A stretch of DNA of 64,000 nucleotides from Azorinus chamasolen (taxonomy: Eukaryota; Mollusca; Bivalvia; Cardiida; Solecurtidae), in contig OY755241.1 of assembly GCA_963576725.1 (NCBI GenBank), positions 33,110,853 to 33,174,852 on the forward strand, written 5' to 3'. The position numbers were made by a program, and so were the translations under genes. Below the pieces are notes generated by a model. It was not told the origin of the DNA and did no database searches. It worked only from the letters and a program-made list of their open reading frames with translations. Shown here in pieces: positions 43,101-55,700 of the stretch. The stretch's first letter is position 1, and each line of letters opens with the position of its first letter.

Positions 43101-46100
43101 ACAGAGCAGACCCTGATCAGATATCTCTTACAGGAGTCATGAGATCTGGTTCTACTCTGTTTGCAAAAGTGTTTATATGAAGGAAAGAGTTAAGTATTAC
43201 ATATTTCACCAGAGATGTTACAGTTTGGTTATAAGTACAGTAAAACTCCTCTAAACCAGACATTCGATTTGGTATAAATATTGGTCTTGGAGACAGGCAG
43301 CAGCTTAATGCAGGATGAAAGTCCTGCAGAAAGCTCCTCTAGGAGCTTTCTGCAGGACTTTCAACCTGCATTAAACAGCCACCTGCCTAAAAGTATCTAA
43401 ATTCTTCTGAACTAGAATTCCGGTTTAGAGAGTTATTTCTGTAATAATATTGACATTTAAGATTAAGAGTATTTCAGAACAACCAGCCATTGTGTAGGTA
43501 ATAAAGACCATGGCTATTTAAAGCCTATTTTGTATAGATTTGTAAAAAGACTAGGTGCTATTATTGAAGTTGACCGTTCTCCTGCTAACAATTACATGGC
43601 TTGCATATAAACACATTTCACACATTTGCAAACAGAGTAGACCCAGATCCTATAGGAGCCATCTGATCAGGGTCTGCTCTGTTTGCTTATGACATGATAT
43701 AGATCTAATTCTACAGTACAGTTTTTGTTCAAGCAAAATGTTCTCTTGGACACTAAATATTCATGGTGTCATTATTTATTGCATGAATATTAACCCTTCT
43801 CTTGTTGAATTTTAAAATACATTTCTCCTTCTTTACCCATGCCCTGTTGTATAATTACATATATCTTCACTGTGTACAAGTATTTCGCTGTGCAATCACT
43901 GCTGTGGAGTGCACTGGTTGCACAATCAACTTGTAAATAGTGCAGACCCTGATGAGACAGCTCCTACAGGAGCTGTCTCATCTGGGTCTTCACTATTTAC
44001 AGGTAGGTATATTGACGAGAATAGCAAGCGAAGGGTTAATATTGAACAGGGAAAGGATTAATCCTGGATTCCTGATCCGATACAGAGTAACTCAACATCA
44101 GTTCTGATTCTTTCTTTGCTGATAGTACTGTATTGAAAAAAACTCAACTCAAGTCGACAACCCTAAGTCAACTAGGTATTTTTTATACGCCCACCTAATA
44201 AAGGTGGTCGTATATTGGCGTGGCCCTGTCCGTCCGTCCGTCCGTTCGTTCGTTCGTTCGTTCGTTCGTCCGTCAACATTTTGTTTGTCCGCAGTTTTCT
44301 CGGAAAACTGTTTGACAGATATTAATGAAACTTCACACAAATGTTTAATGTATCAAGATCTGAAGCTGAGTTGATTCTGAGGTTCATTTGATATTTCGTT
44401 TCAGAGTTATGGCCCTTGTCCTTAAAAAATGCAAAAAGTTTGTCCGCTGTTTTCTGGGAAAACTATATGAGAGATATTAATGAAACTTCACACAAATGTT
44501 TAATGCATCAAGATCTGAAGCTGAGTCGATTCTGAGGTTCATTTGATTTGGCGTTTCGGAGTTATGGCACTTTTACTTAAAAAATAATGTAAATACATGC
44601 AAATAGTTTGTCCGCTGTTTTCTGGGAAAACTATATGAGAGATATTAATGAAACTTCACACAAATGTTAAATGCATCAAGATCTGAAGCTGAGTTGATTC
44701 TGAGGTTCATTTGATTTTTCGTTTCAGAGTTATGGCCCTTTTACTTAAAAAATAATGCAAATATATGCAAATAGTTTGTCCGCTGTTTTCTGGGAAAACT
44801 ATTTGAGAGATATTAATGAAACTTCACACAAATGTTTAATGCATCAAGATCTGAAGCTGAGTCGATTCTGAGGTTCGTTTGATTTTTCCTTTCAGAGTTA
44901 TGGCCCTTTTACTTAAAAAATAATGCATATAGTTTGTCCGCTGTTTTCTGGGAAAACTGTTTGACAGATATTAATGAAACTTCACACACATGTTTAATGC
45001 ATCAAGACCTGAAGCTAAATCAATTCTGAGGTTCATTTGATTTGCCGTTTTGGAGTTATGGCCCTTGCACTTAAAAGAAATAATGCAAATATATATGAGA
45101 ATGGCCATAACTTTTTCATTTGAAATGATATTTACTTCAAATTTTTATGCCCCCAAAGCTAGGCTTTGGCGGCATATAGTGATCGCACCGTGCGTGTGTG
45201 TGTGGGTGGGTGTGTGTGTGTGTGTGGGTGGGTGGGTGTGTGTACCTTTTGTCCAGAGTATATCTCCTTTGTCACATCAGCTACGGATACCAAATTTGGT
45301 GTGTGAGTTCATCTTGGGATGGGGGAGTGTCGCGTACCATTTTCATGTCACTGACCTTGGTCTTGACCTTTGACCTTGATTTTACAAAAAGCTTGTCCGG
45401 AGCATATCTCCTTTACCTTACCAGCTACAGATTCCAAATTTGGTGTGTGAGTTCATCTTGGGATGGCGAAGTGTCGCGTACCATTTCCAGGTCACTGTGA
45501 CCTTGACCTTGACCTTTGACCTCGATTTTAAAAAAAGCTTATACCTTACCAGCTACAAAAAGCTTGTCCGGAGTATATCTCCTATACCTTACCAGCTAAG
45601 GATTCCAAATTTGGTGTGTGAGTTCATCTTGGGATGGAGGAGTGTTGCGTACCATTTTCAGATCACTGTGACCTTGACCATGACCTTTGACCGATTTTAC
45701 AAAAAGCTTGTCCGGAGCATATCTCCTTTACCTTACCAGCTACAGATTCCAAATTTGGTGTGTGAGTTCATCTTGGGATGGCGGAGTGTCGCGTACCATT
45801 TCCAGGTCACTGTGACCTTGACCTTGACCTTTGACCTCGATTTTAAAAAAAGCTTATACCTTACCAGCTACAAAAAGCTTGTCCGGAGTATATCTCCTAT
45901 TCCTTACCAGCTAAGGATTCCAAATTTAGTGTGTGAGTTCATCTTGGGATGGCGGAGTGTCGCGTACCATTTTCAGATCACTGTGACCTTGACCTTGACC
46001 TTTGACCTCGATTTTACAAAAAGCTTGTCCAGAGCATATCTCCTATACCTTACCAGCTACGGATCCAAAATTTGGTATGTGAGTTCATCTTGGGATGATG

Positions 46101-46728
46101 GAGTGTCGCGTATCATTTTCAGGTCACTGTGACCTTGACCTTTGACCTCGATTTTACAAAAAGCTTATACCTTACCAGCTGCAAAAAGCTTGTCCGGAGT
46201 ATATCTCCTATACTTTACCAGCTACGGATTCCAAATTTGGTGTGTGAGTTCATCTTGGGATGGAGGAATGTCGCGTACCATTTTCAGGTCACTGTGACCT
46301 TGACCTTGAACCTCAATTTTACAAAACAGGTTGTCCAGAGAATATCTCCTATACCTTACCAGCTACGGATTCCAAATTTGGTGTGTGAGTTTATCTTGGG
46401 ATGGCGGTGTGTCGCGTACCATTTTCAGGTCACTGTGACCTTGACCTTTGACCTAGATTTTACACAAAGCTTGTCCGGAGCATTTCTCCTATACCTTACC
46501 AGCTACGGATTCCAAATTTGGTTTGTGAGTTCATCTTGGGATGGCGGAGAGTCGTGTACCATTTTCAGATCACTGACCTTGACCTTTGACCTCAATTTTA
46601 CAGTCCGGAGCGTATCTCCTATACCTTACCAGATACAAAAAGCTTGTGCAGAGCATATCTCCTATACCTTGTGGACCATATTGAAAATTGGTCTTGTACC
46701 AAATATGTAATCCACTTAAAATAAAGTC

Positions 46729-46761
<33 letters not shown>

Positions 46762-49700
46762 TTAAACGTTGACAATCAACCCAGGGTCCTTTTTAACGTT
46801 GAGAATGACTTAGGGTCCTTTTTAACTAAGTTTTGACCCTTGGCTCTTTTCTTCGCTATCATAATCGTCAAAGGTTCTGTTTCTAATGTTAAGAACTGAC
46901 TCCTGTGTCATTTTTAACAGCATCAAAATTTCATGTTACACCTGCATTACATTGTATTGTTTTTCCGCCAAAATGCATTTCGGTGTCAAACACTTTGGGG
47001 GCATTTGTCACCCGTGACGACTCGCTTGTTTTATATGGTTAAACCTTAATATGAATTTTCACATATATTGCGGGGTTTATGGTAAGTCATTTTATTCTAA
47101 AGTTATGGTCCTTGAACTTTGTGTGTTCGTTGCTTTGTTTGTCGGTCAGCTTTTAGTTTGTCTCTTGTTTTCTGGGAAACTATTAAAATGATATAAATGA
47201 AACTTTTAATGTGTAATGTTTTAAGCAACAAAATCTGAAGCTGAGTTTATTTTGAGGTTCATTCAGTTTGTCTTTACAGAGTTGTGGCCGTTGCACTTTT
47301 AAAAAAACTGCAAATATGAGGATATTTTTTATTTAACTTTTTTATTTAATAAGATATTCACTTCAATTTTTTTTAAAAATAGTATCACCTTAATATGGAA
47401 ATCAAGTTCTGAAGCACAGATTAGAAAATGTCAACACTTATAAGGCATGTTGAATCAGAGAAAGTTTGCAAGTGGGCGTATTATGTACCGTATGCGGTAC
47501 TCTTGTTAAAATCAAGTGAGTGGAATTTTGAGCTGAATAAGCGTAATACAGTTTTTAAACTGCTCCTTAACCAACAAGGTCAGCTTGGAAGAGGAGCTGC
47601 TAAGATACTGTATTATGTAAGTTCATAGTTTCTATACTGACAGATTTTTTCAGAGCCAGTGATAGTTTAACCCTTTCCCTGTTCTATGTTTATTTTATAT
47701 TTCAATACCTATTAAATATTCATAAGCATAATAGTTACATGTATAAGGAAATTTTGAAAGTGGAACATTGTAGTCATTTTATAAAGTAAAGAAACAGATC
47801 TATCAAATTCCATATATTTAGCAAACAGAGCAGACACTTATCAGACAGCTCCTATAGGAGCCGTCTGATCTGGGTCTACTCTGTTTGCAAATGCGTGAAA
47901 ACACGTTTATATGAGGGAAAGGGTTAACATTCAATTTTGCTGATCAACTTGTTACATGTTTCGAATCAACTGTTAACCATTTAATGCAAGATATGAGTGT
48001 ACATTTGCAAACAGTGTAGACCTAGATGTTACTCTCTGATGAGGGTCTGCACTATTTGTCATTCAAATCTTCTGGGAACTTACATGTCTGCTCTGTTTGG
48101 TTATGAAATGATATACAGTATAACCTCTCTATAACAGCCACTTAATTGTGCTAATTAGTTGGTATTAAGGGCAGGTGGTTGCTTAAAACAAGGTGAAAAG
48201 TAAAACAGAACGCTCCTATATCAGAACGCTCCTATAGGAGCATTCAGTTTGACTTTCACCTTGCTTTAAGCAGCCACCTGCCTTTAACACAAAATACTTG
48301 ATGTAATTTAGTGGCCGTTATAGAGAGGTTTTACTGTAGATGTGATTCTACAGTGACATTTATACATTCCATTGTATATTCATCAATTAACCCTTTCCCT
48401 GTTCTGTATTTATTACACATTCCAATACCTACTGAATATTCATGGACAAAATAGTTATAATGAAATATGGAAGGTGGAACATTGTTGCTGTTTTAGAAAC
48501 TAAAGAAACAGATCTATCAAATTCCATTAGCAAACAGAGCAGACCCTGATCAGACGGCTCCTCTAGGAGCCGTCTGATCTGGGTCTATTCTGTTTGCAGA
48601 TGCGTGAAAACACGTTTATATGAGGGAAAGGGTTAAGGGATTCAGTTTTGCCAGCTGTGTGTTAAGTACAATGTAAAGCTAAGAACTTTTACTATATTGA
48701 CACATGAGACTAACACCTGTCCGGTAATGTTTTGTCTACACACACATGGAACTTTAAAGGCCTTATGGCATTTTCCTGTAAAGGAAGTCTGCGATTAGAG
48801 AGTTTCTGTAATACTATTTAACCCATTCCCTCATATTGACGACTTTTGACGACTCTGTAAAAGTCACTTTGTGAAACCATTATGATAAATAGAGCATTTG
48901 CCTTGTATGCCTTTGCATGGTCGTTCATGTCTTGATCAATGTCACACTAAGTCTTATTGGTTGGTTGCCATTTGACCTTGTGGGTAGGTTTTATAAACAT
49001 CTCCTCTTAACCGTTAACTCCATAAATACGCCTTTGCAAACTGAGTAGACCCAGATCAGAAGGAGCTTGTTATGTTGTAAGAGCCATCTGATCTGACAAT
49101 GTCTGCTCTATTTGCTTTTGATATTGTATAAATATGCTTCTACAGTTTCTGCCGTGACCGAACATTCATGTGTCAATGTTATATTATAAGAAATTAATCA
49201 TATTCATAATGTCATTATTTTTTGTATGAATGTTCATGGAGTAAAACATTAAAATCTGCTATGATGAAAGAAGCAGACAAGAATGTTTCATGTAGCTCAT
49301 ATTTTATCAAACTATTAGAGTTTTGTCTTCAGTTCTTGTTTTTCTCTTTTCAGCCAATGGTTTAGGCAAATACTCAGACATTTCCAGAATATTAAAAGAA
49401 TATGAAGCAAGACTTCAGCAACAGAAACGGAGGCAAGAAACTTTACAAGGTAAGTTTAAAGAACATTATCTCTCACCTCCCTGCATGTACATGCATTATC
49501 AGAGGCCCAGATAAGATGCATAAATTAAAAGACATTTTCAAGAGCAATTCCTTTATTTCTTCACCAAACTCTTGTGTTGTGACCCTCTTTAGAATCTAAA
49601 GAGTGGTCACTACGCAGGGTTTGGTGGTCACAACACAGGGTTGGGTGGTAATGCTGGTAATGACACAAGGTCACAACACGGGGATTGACACAAGGTTCGG

Positions 49701-52700
49701 TGGTCACGGCGCGGGGTTATGGTGGTCACGACATAGGGTTTGATGGAGAAATAAAACTTAAGCATTTGAAAATGCACCTTTATCTGTTGCACTGATTATC
49801 GTATTTATTCAGTCTCCCTTCTCAGTAGGTTTGTAAAGCTGAATAATTATAATTCAATTTGGCACCATTTTGATAACTATGAATTTAGTATCAATAAGTG
49901 TTGACCCTGATCACACTGTTCCTTCAGGTGCAGGAGGAAACAATTTGATCTGGATCTGCGCTATTTGCCTAAGTTCTGGATCTGCGCTATTTGCCTAAGT
50001 TCTGGGTCTGCGCTATTTGCATAAGTTTGTCTGAATACTTATTGTAAATAAGAGAAGGGGCAGGTTATTTTATGCAAATTTTCTCAGTCAGTCCTTATAA
50101 TGTTGGCACTCCTTCAAAGCCTATGATGTGACATCTTGAATTCTATACTCTACAGTCTCTGCATTGGTAATAAACATACTTGTTCATGATGCCAAACTTA
50201 AATTTTTAGAAAATTGATAGTCATAACTTCTTTAATTTATAGTATGTGATTATTCATGAGTGAAAAAAACTATGTGTAGTTAGAAATTGAAACAATTTTT
50301 GAAGACATTGGAACAGATCCTTAGTGTTTACAGCTTTAATGACAGCGTACTCTAACAATGTACTATGAATCCAATACTAGATTGATTGCTGTCATTTACA
50401 AGTAATTTGTTACTGTATAATTCATCAAACACAGGCTGACTTGGCTATTTTTCTCTGATTAGATAATAGGTCTCATAAACATTGCCATGGTAACTAACCT
50501 TAGGAAGGAGTCACATGTTTTGTGGGTAAATAGACCTGAATGAACAAAACATAAAGATTGTCTTGTTTTGCAATGATGATGACTCCATAGGCTATTTTTA
50601 GACCCAACCTCTTTGAATGAATCTTATCCAAAAGGAGCATTAACTAGAGAAAAGGAAAATGTTAGAATTATGTAGTATTGAAACCATTGTGATAAATAGA
50701 GTGTTTGCTCCTATGGAGCAAATGCTCTATTTATCACAATGGTTTCAAGAAGTGACTACTAAAGAGGCGTAGAAATGCATATTTATGGAGGAAAGGGTTA
50801 ACCCTTTACTCCATAAATATGCTTTCTGTGCCTTTACAAACAGAGTAGACCCAGATCAGATGGCTCCTGGTCAGACGGAGCCATGTGATCTACTCTGTTT
50901 GCTTATGGAATAATATAGGTGTGATTCTACAGTTTCTGCAATGGCCAAACGTTTTGTGTCCATGTGCTATCATAAAAGTTAATCTTACCGGTATTCATGG
51001 TGTCATTATTTCTTATATAAATGTTCATGGAATTAAGGATTTAGGATTAAGCTGTTATTCAAGCCTTTGATCATTTGTTTGATAACAAGGCTAGCAAAAA
51101 GTTCTTCTAATTGAGTCTCTTCATTATTTCGTACATAAGATATGTAAATTAATCATTTACTCCATGAACATTTATGTAAGAAATTTTGACATCACCAATA
51201 TAATATTAATTAAATCAGGCTTAAAATGGGATATTAACCCATTCCTCCAAAAGGAGCATTTACTAGAGAAAAGGAACATTTTAGAATGTTGTAGTTTGAA
51301 ACCATTGTGATAAATAGAGCATTTGTTCCTATAGGAGCAAATGCTCTATTTATCACAATGGTTTCAAGAAGTGGTTATTACAGAGGCATAGAAAGGCGTA
51401 TTTATGGAGGAAAGGGTTAAGACACAAAATCTTAGAGAAAGTTAGTAAAGGCCTTATATTTGTAACTCCTCCTCCACCAAATCCAATGTTATGATAATGT
51501 GTATAAACATCTATTCGGATTTTTTTTCTTTGTCCTTAGCACTCACAATCTGGCGACTGTGTGATTAAAGCTTGCAAATAGTTGGAATGCTGAATAACTG
51601 GGCATCTTCAATCAGGATCCAAACTCTTGTGAAGAAATGAAAGAAAAATGTTCTTTGTAGTTGCACAGCGTGCAGAAGGTTAACACATTGCTTTATTTTA
51701 GCCTTTTTCCCTGCATATCAACGCTTTTTCACGCATTTGCAAACAGAGTAGACCCAGATCTGCTCTGTTTGCTAATGAAATTTGATAGATCATTTCTTTA
51801 GATTCTAGAAAATGACTAGACTGTTCCACCTTTCACATTTCATAATACAACTATTTTGCCCATGAATATTTAGAAAGTTTTGAAATTTAGAATAAATGTA
51901 GAACAGGGAAAGGGTTAAAACCTTTTCAAACAGAGGAGAAGAGAAGCCAGATCAGATCTTTGAATTAAGCTTATGAAATAGAATAGATCTGATTCTACAG
52001 TTTCTGCCTGGGGACCATAAATATTTATTATACACTGTCGTAATAAAATCAGTCCCCCCCCCCCCCCCCCCCCCCCCTTTACTTCATGAATATTCATATA
52101 AGAAATAATTGACATCATGAGTATCAATTAAATTTATTTTTATAATGACACAATCATGTACATGTACACAGGAATTTTTTGCCATAGTAGAAACCGCAAA
52201 CCGAGCAGATCCTGATCAGATGACTCCTACAAGGTCTACTCAGTTTGCAAGGGCATATTTAATTATTTATGGAGTTAATATCCATAGTTGTTATTTCTTT
52301 CCTAAGTATTCGTGAAGTAAAGGATTAATCAGGCAACAATGTGAGCTTGGTTGGGCAGGTGTCATTTACAGCAGTCACATACAGGTGTCTTGTTTATAAC
52401 AGCTCAAGTATGTGTCGCTGTCAGATCGCACCAGACCCAACCCAACTTAACACTTTGAATACTGAAATTATCATTGTGGAAATTGAATGATTTAACCCTT
52501 TACTCTATAAATAAGCCTTTCTACGCCTTGGCAAACAGAGTAGACCCAGATCAGATGGCTCCTATAGGAGCCATCTGATCTTGGTCTGCTCTGTTTGCTT
52601 ATGATATAATATAATTTTACAGCTTCTGTCAGGATAAAACATGATTCTGTTCAGTGCCATTATAGATAGTCAGTTAATTTATAATAGTCATGTCATCATT

Positions 52701-55700
52701 TCTTGCCTGGATATTCATGGTATAAATCATTCAACTATACATGTACTTAATCTTTATAATGCTGAAATACATGTAGACTATTCCAAAATTTAAACAGGCC
52801 AATTTGCGAGCTTACAGTGAATATTTAGGGATTTTTTAAAGAAAAGTGTAACATGACAAAAGTGTAACATGAGAAATAGTGCAGACCCTGATAAGAGGGC
52901 TCCTCTAGGAGGCCTCTCATCTGGGTCTACACTGTTTGCAAAGGACATTGGTGGCTCTTGTTCCGCACTGTAATGGGTAAGGTAGGATCCATTGTTGTTC
53001 CCGCACTAACCACCTGATCTGGGTCTACTCAGAATATTCATTATGGGGTAACGGATAAACTGTGCTAACAGAGCTCTGCTGAAAAGGATTACTCAAAATA
53101 TATTTTTCTTCTATTTCCTTTCAAAAATATGATTAATCAAAGTGTCCATCAATTTTACCTTAATGAGACCAGAGTGTCCATCAATTTTACCATGATGAGA
53201 TCAGAGTGTCCATCAATTTTACCTCGATGAGATCAGTGTCCATCAATTTTACCTCGATGAGATCAGTGTCCATCAATTTTACCTCGATGAGATCAGAGTG
53301 TCCATCAATTTACCTTGATGAGATCAGAGTGTCCATCAATTTTACCATGATGAGATCAGAGTGTCCATCAATTTTACCTCGATGAGATCAGAGTGTCCAT
53401 CAATTTACCTTGATGAGATCAGTGTCCATCAATTTTACCTCGATGAGATCAGAGTGTCCATCAATTTACCTTGATGAGATCAGTGTCCATCAATTTTACC
53501 TTGATGAGATCAGTGTCCATCAATTTTACCTCGATGAGATCAGTGTCCATCAATTTTACCTTGATGAGATCAGAGTGTCCATCAATTTACCTTGATGAGA
53601 TCAGTGTCCATCAATTTTACCTTGATGAGATCTGAGTCTCCATCAATTTTACCTCGATGAGATCAGTGTCCATCAATTTTACCTTGATGAGATCAGAGTG
53701 TCCATCAATTTTACCTCGATGAGATCAGTGTCCATCAATTTTACCTTGATGAGATCAGTGTCCATCAATTTTACCTTGATGGGATCAGAGTCCATCAGTT
53801 TTACCTTGATGAGATCGGAGTGTCCATCAATTTTAGAGATTCAAGTTACATTTGGATCCAAATGAAGGGAAGTAAGTATATGGAAATATCCGAGAAATTG
53901 AGCTTAGTGAGTTAAACCCTTTACTCCATAAATTACACCTTTCTACGCATTTGCATACAGAGTAGACCCAGATCAGAAGCTCCTGTAGGAGCCGTCTGAT
54001 CAGGATCTGCTCTGTTTGTTTATAGATATGATTCTACAGTTTTTGCCTTGGCAAAATATTCTTGTGTCCATGTGCTATTATAACAAGTAATCTAATTAAT
54101 ATTCATAATGTCATTATTTCTTACATGATTATTTATGGAGTAAAGAGTTAAATACCAAGTTTGAAGTACACCCCTATTGCTTTTGTACAATACATGCATT
54201 TGACGAGAACTATTTCATTTCTCAGAATGAGGATAAAAGAGTAAAAAGGTTATATATAGTTTGCCTCAGAAACATTTAAAATTATTTTGTTTTTCTCATT
54301 TCAGCGGCAGAGCCTGTAGATTTATATGATCCAGACCGTGAATTAAATTTAGCTGTTGCAGATGCAGCACGAGACACAGCAGATACTGGTAAGAGCAAAA
54401 AAGGGTTAGGCTAGGCAAAAGCTGCTGACGAAGAGATCTGTCATAGAGTTTAGAATGAATTATGTAGGTCTCCCTGTTCAACTTTTTGTCTTATCATATT
54501 CTGGTTCATTTACAAAATACAGTAAAACCCCTCTAATATGACCGTCAAAAAGGGGCATACTTCTGGGTGGCAGAGGCAGATGCATAATTTTTGTCCTGCA
54601 TTAAGCAACCACCTACTTATAACAACACCCATGTTTATTCACTAAGTGGTTGCGTTAGAGGGGTTCAACTGTACAAGCTATAGTGTATCAAAATCTCTAC
54701 AAAATTCCCACCCTAGTGTCAAACAGTTTGGATCCTGATGAGAGGGGGAGTGACTCAGTGTCTTATCATTATGATTCACCTATACCTCCGTTTAGAGAGA
54801 ACAGTATTTCTTCTGATCTGGAGCTGGGTTCGAAATTGTTCTTCATTTTGAACAATAGTTTAACCCTTTCCTCCTTAAATAAGCCTTTCTATGCCTCTGT
54901 AATGACCACTTCTTGAAACCATTGTGATAAATAGAGCATTTGCTCATATAGGAGCAAATTCTCTATTTTATCACAATGGTTTCAATAGGTGATATTTACA
55001 GAGGTGTAGAAAGGCGTTTTTATGGAGGAAAGGGTTAACAGAATGATAAAAATTGATTATGTTTTTGATATTTCAGAAACGGTACGATCTGGTGATCCTG
55101 CAGAAAATGTACCAGAAAATAATGTGCCAACTACTACTACAACATCAACAACAACAAAGGCACCTAATTTTGACCCACTTCCACCACAGAAACATGTAGC
55201 TGAGGAGAAGGAGTCCGTATCGGCCGTACCCAAGAGTGATGTGTGGTTTGCAGGTATAAAATTAATTATCTGATAAATATTCAAGTAAGAAGTGATGCCA
55301 TCATGAATATTTATTAGCTAAATTTTAAATGGCATATTTATGTTGGACTGGACGATGGAGGTATCGATATTCATGCCCAGTGCAGGGTGTGACGCCATTT
55401 GACTTGTTTGCAATAATAGAGGAAACTATAGAATCAGATCTGTATTATTGCATAAGCAAACAGAACAGACCCAGATCAGGGTCCAAGGTTATAAAACTTT
55501 TGAATCCGAGTCTGAGATTATTCTCAAGTATCTGATTGGTCAGATTCTGAGCAAGCTCAGAATCTGACCAATCAGATGCTTGAGAATGATCTCAGACTCA
55601 AGCAAAAAGTTTTATAATCTCTGGGCCAGATGGCTGCTACAGGAGCCTTTTGATCTGGGCCTACTCTGTAATATAAATGAGATAAATAGTAGAGACCTTT

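Noticed and set aside
45050..46710. Open frames of 230 and 193 codons
   Set aside because: They follow the tandem units of element I2, repeating the same peptide with frame shifts between units; no start context or domain.
55057..55284. Antisense 75-codon frame over exon 4
   Set aside because: Shadow of the Thr-rich coding exon.
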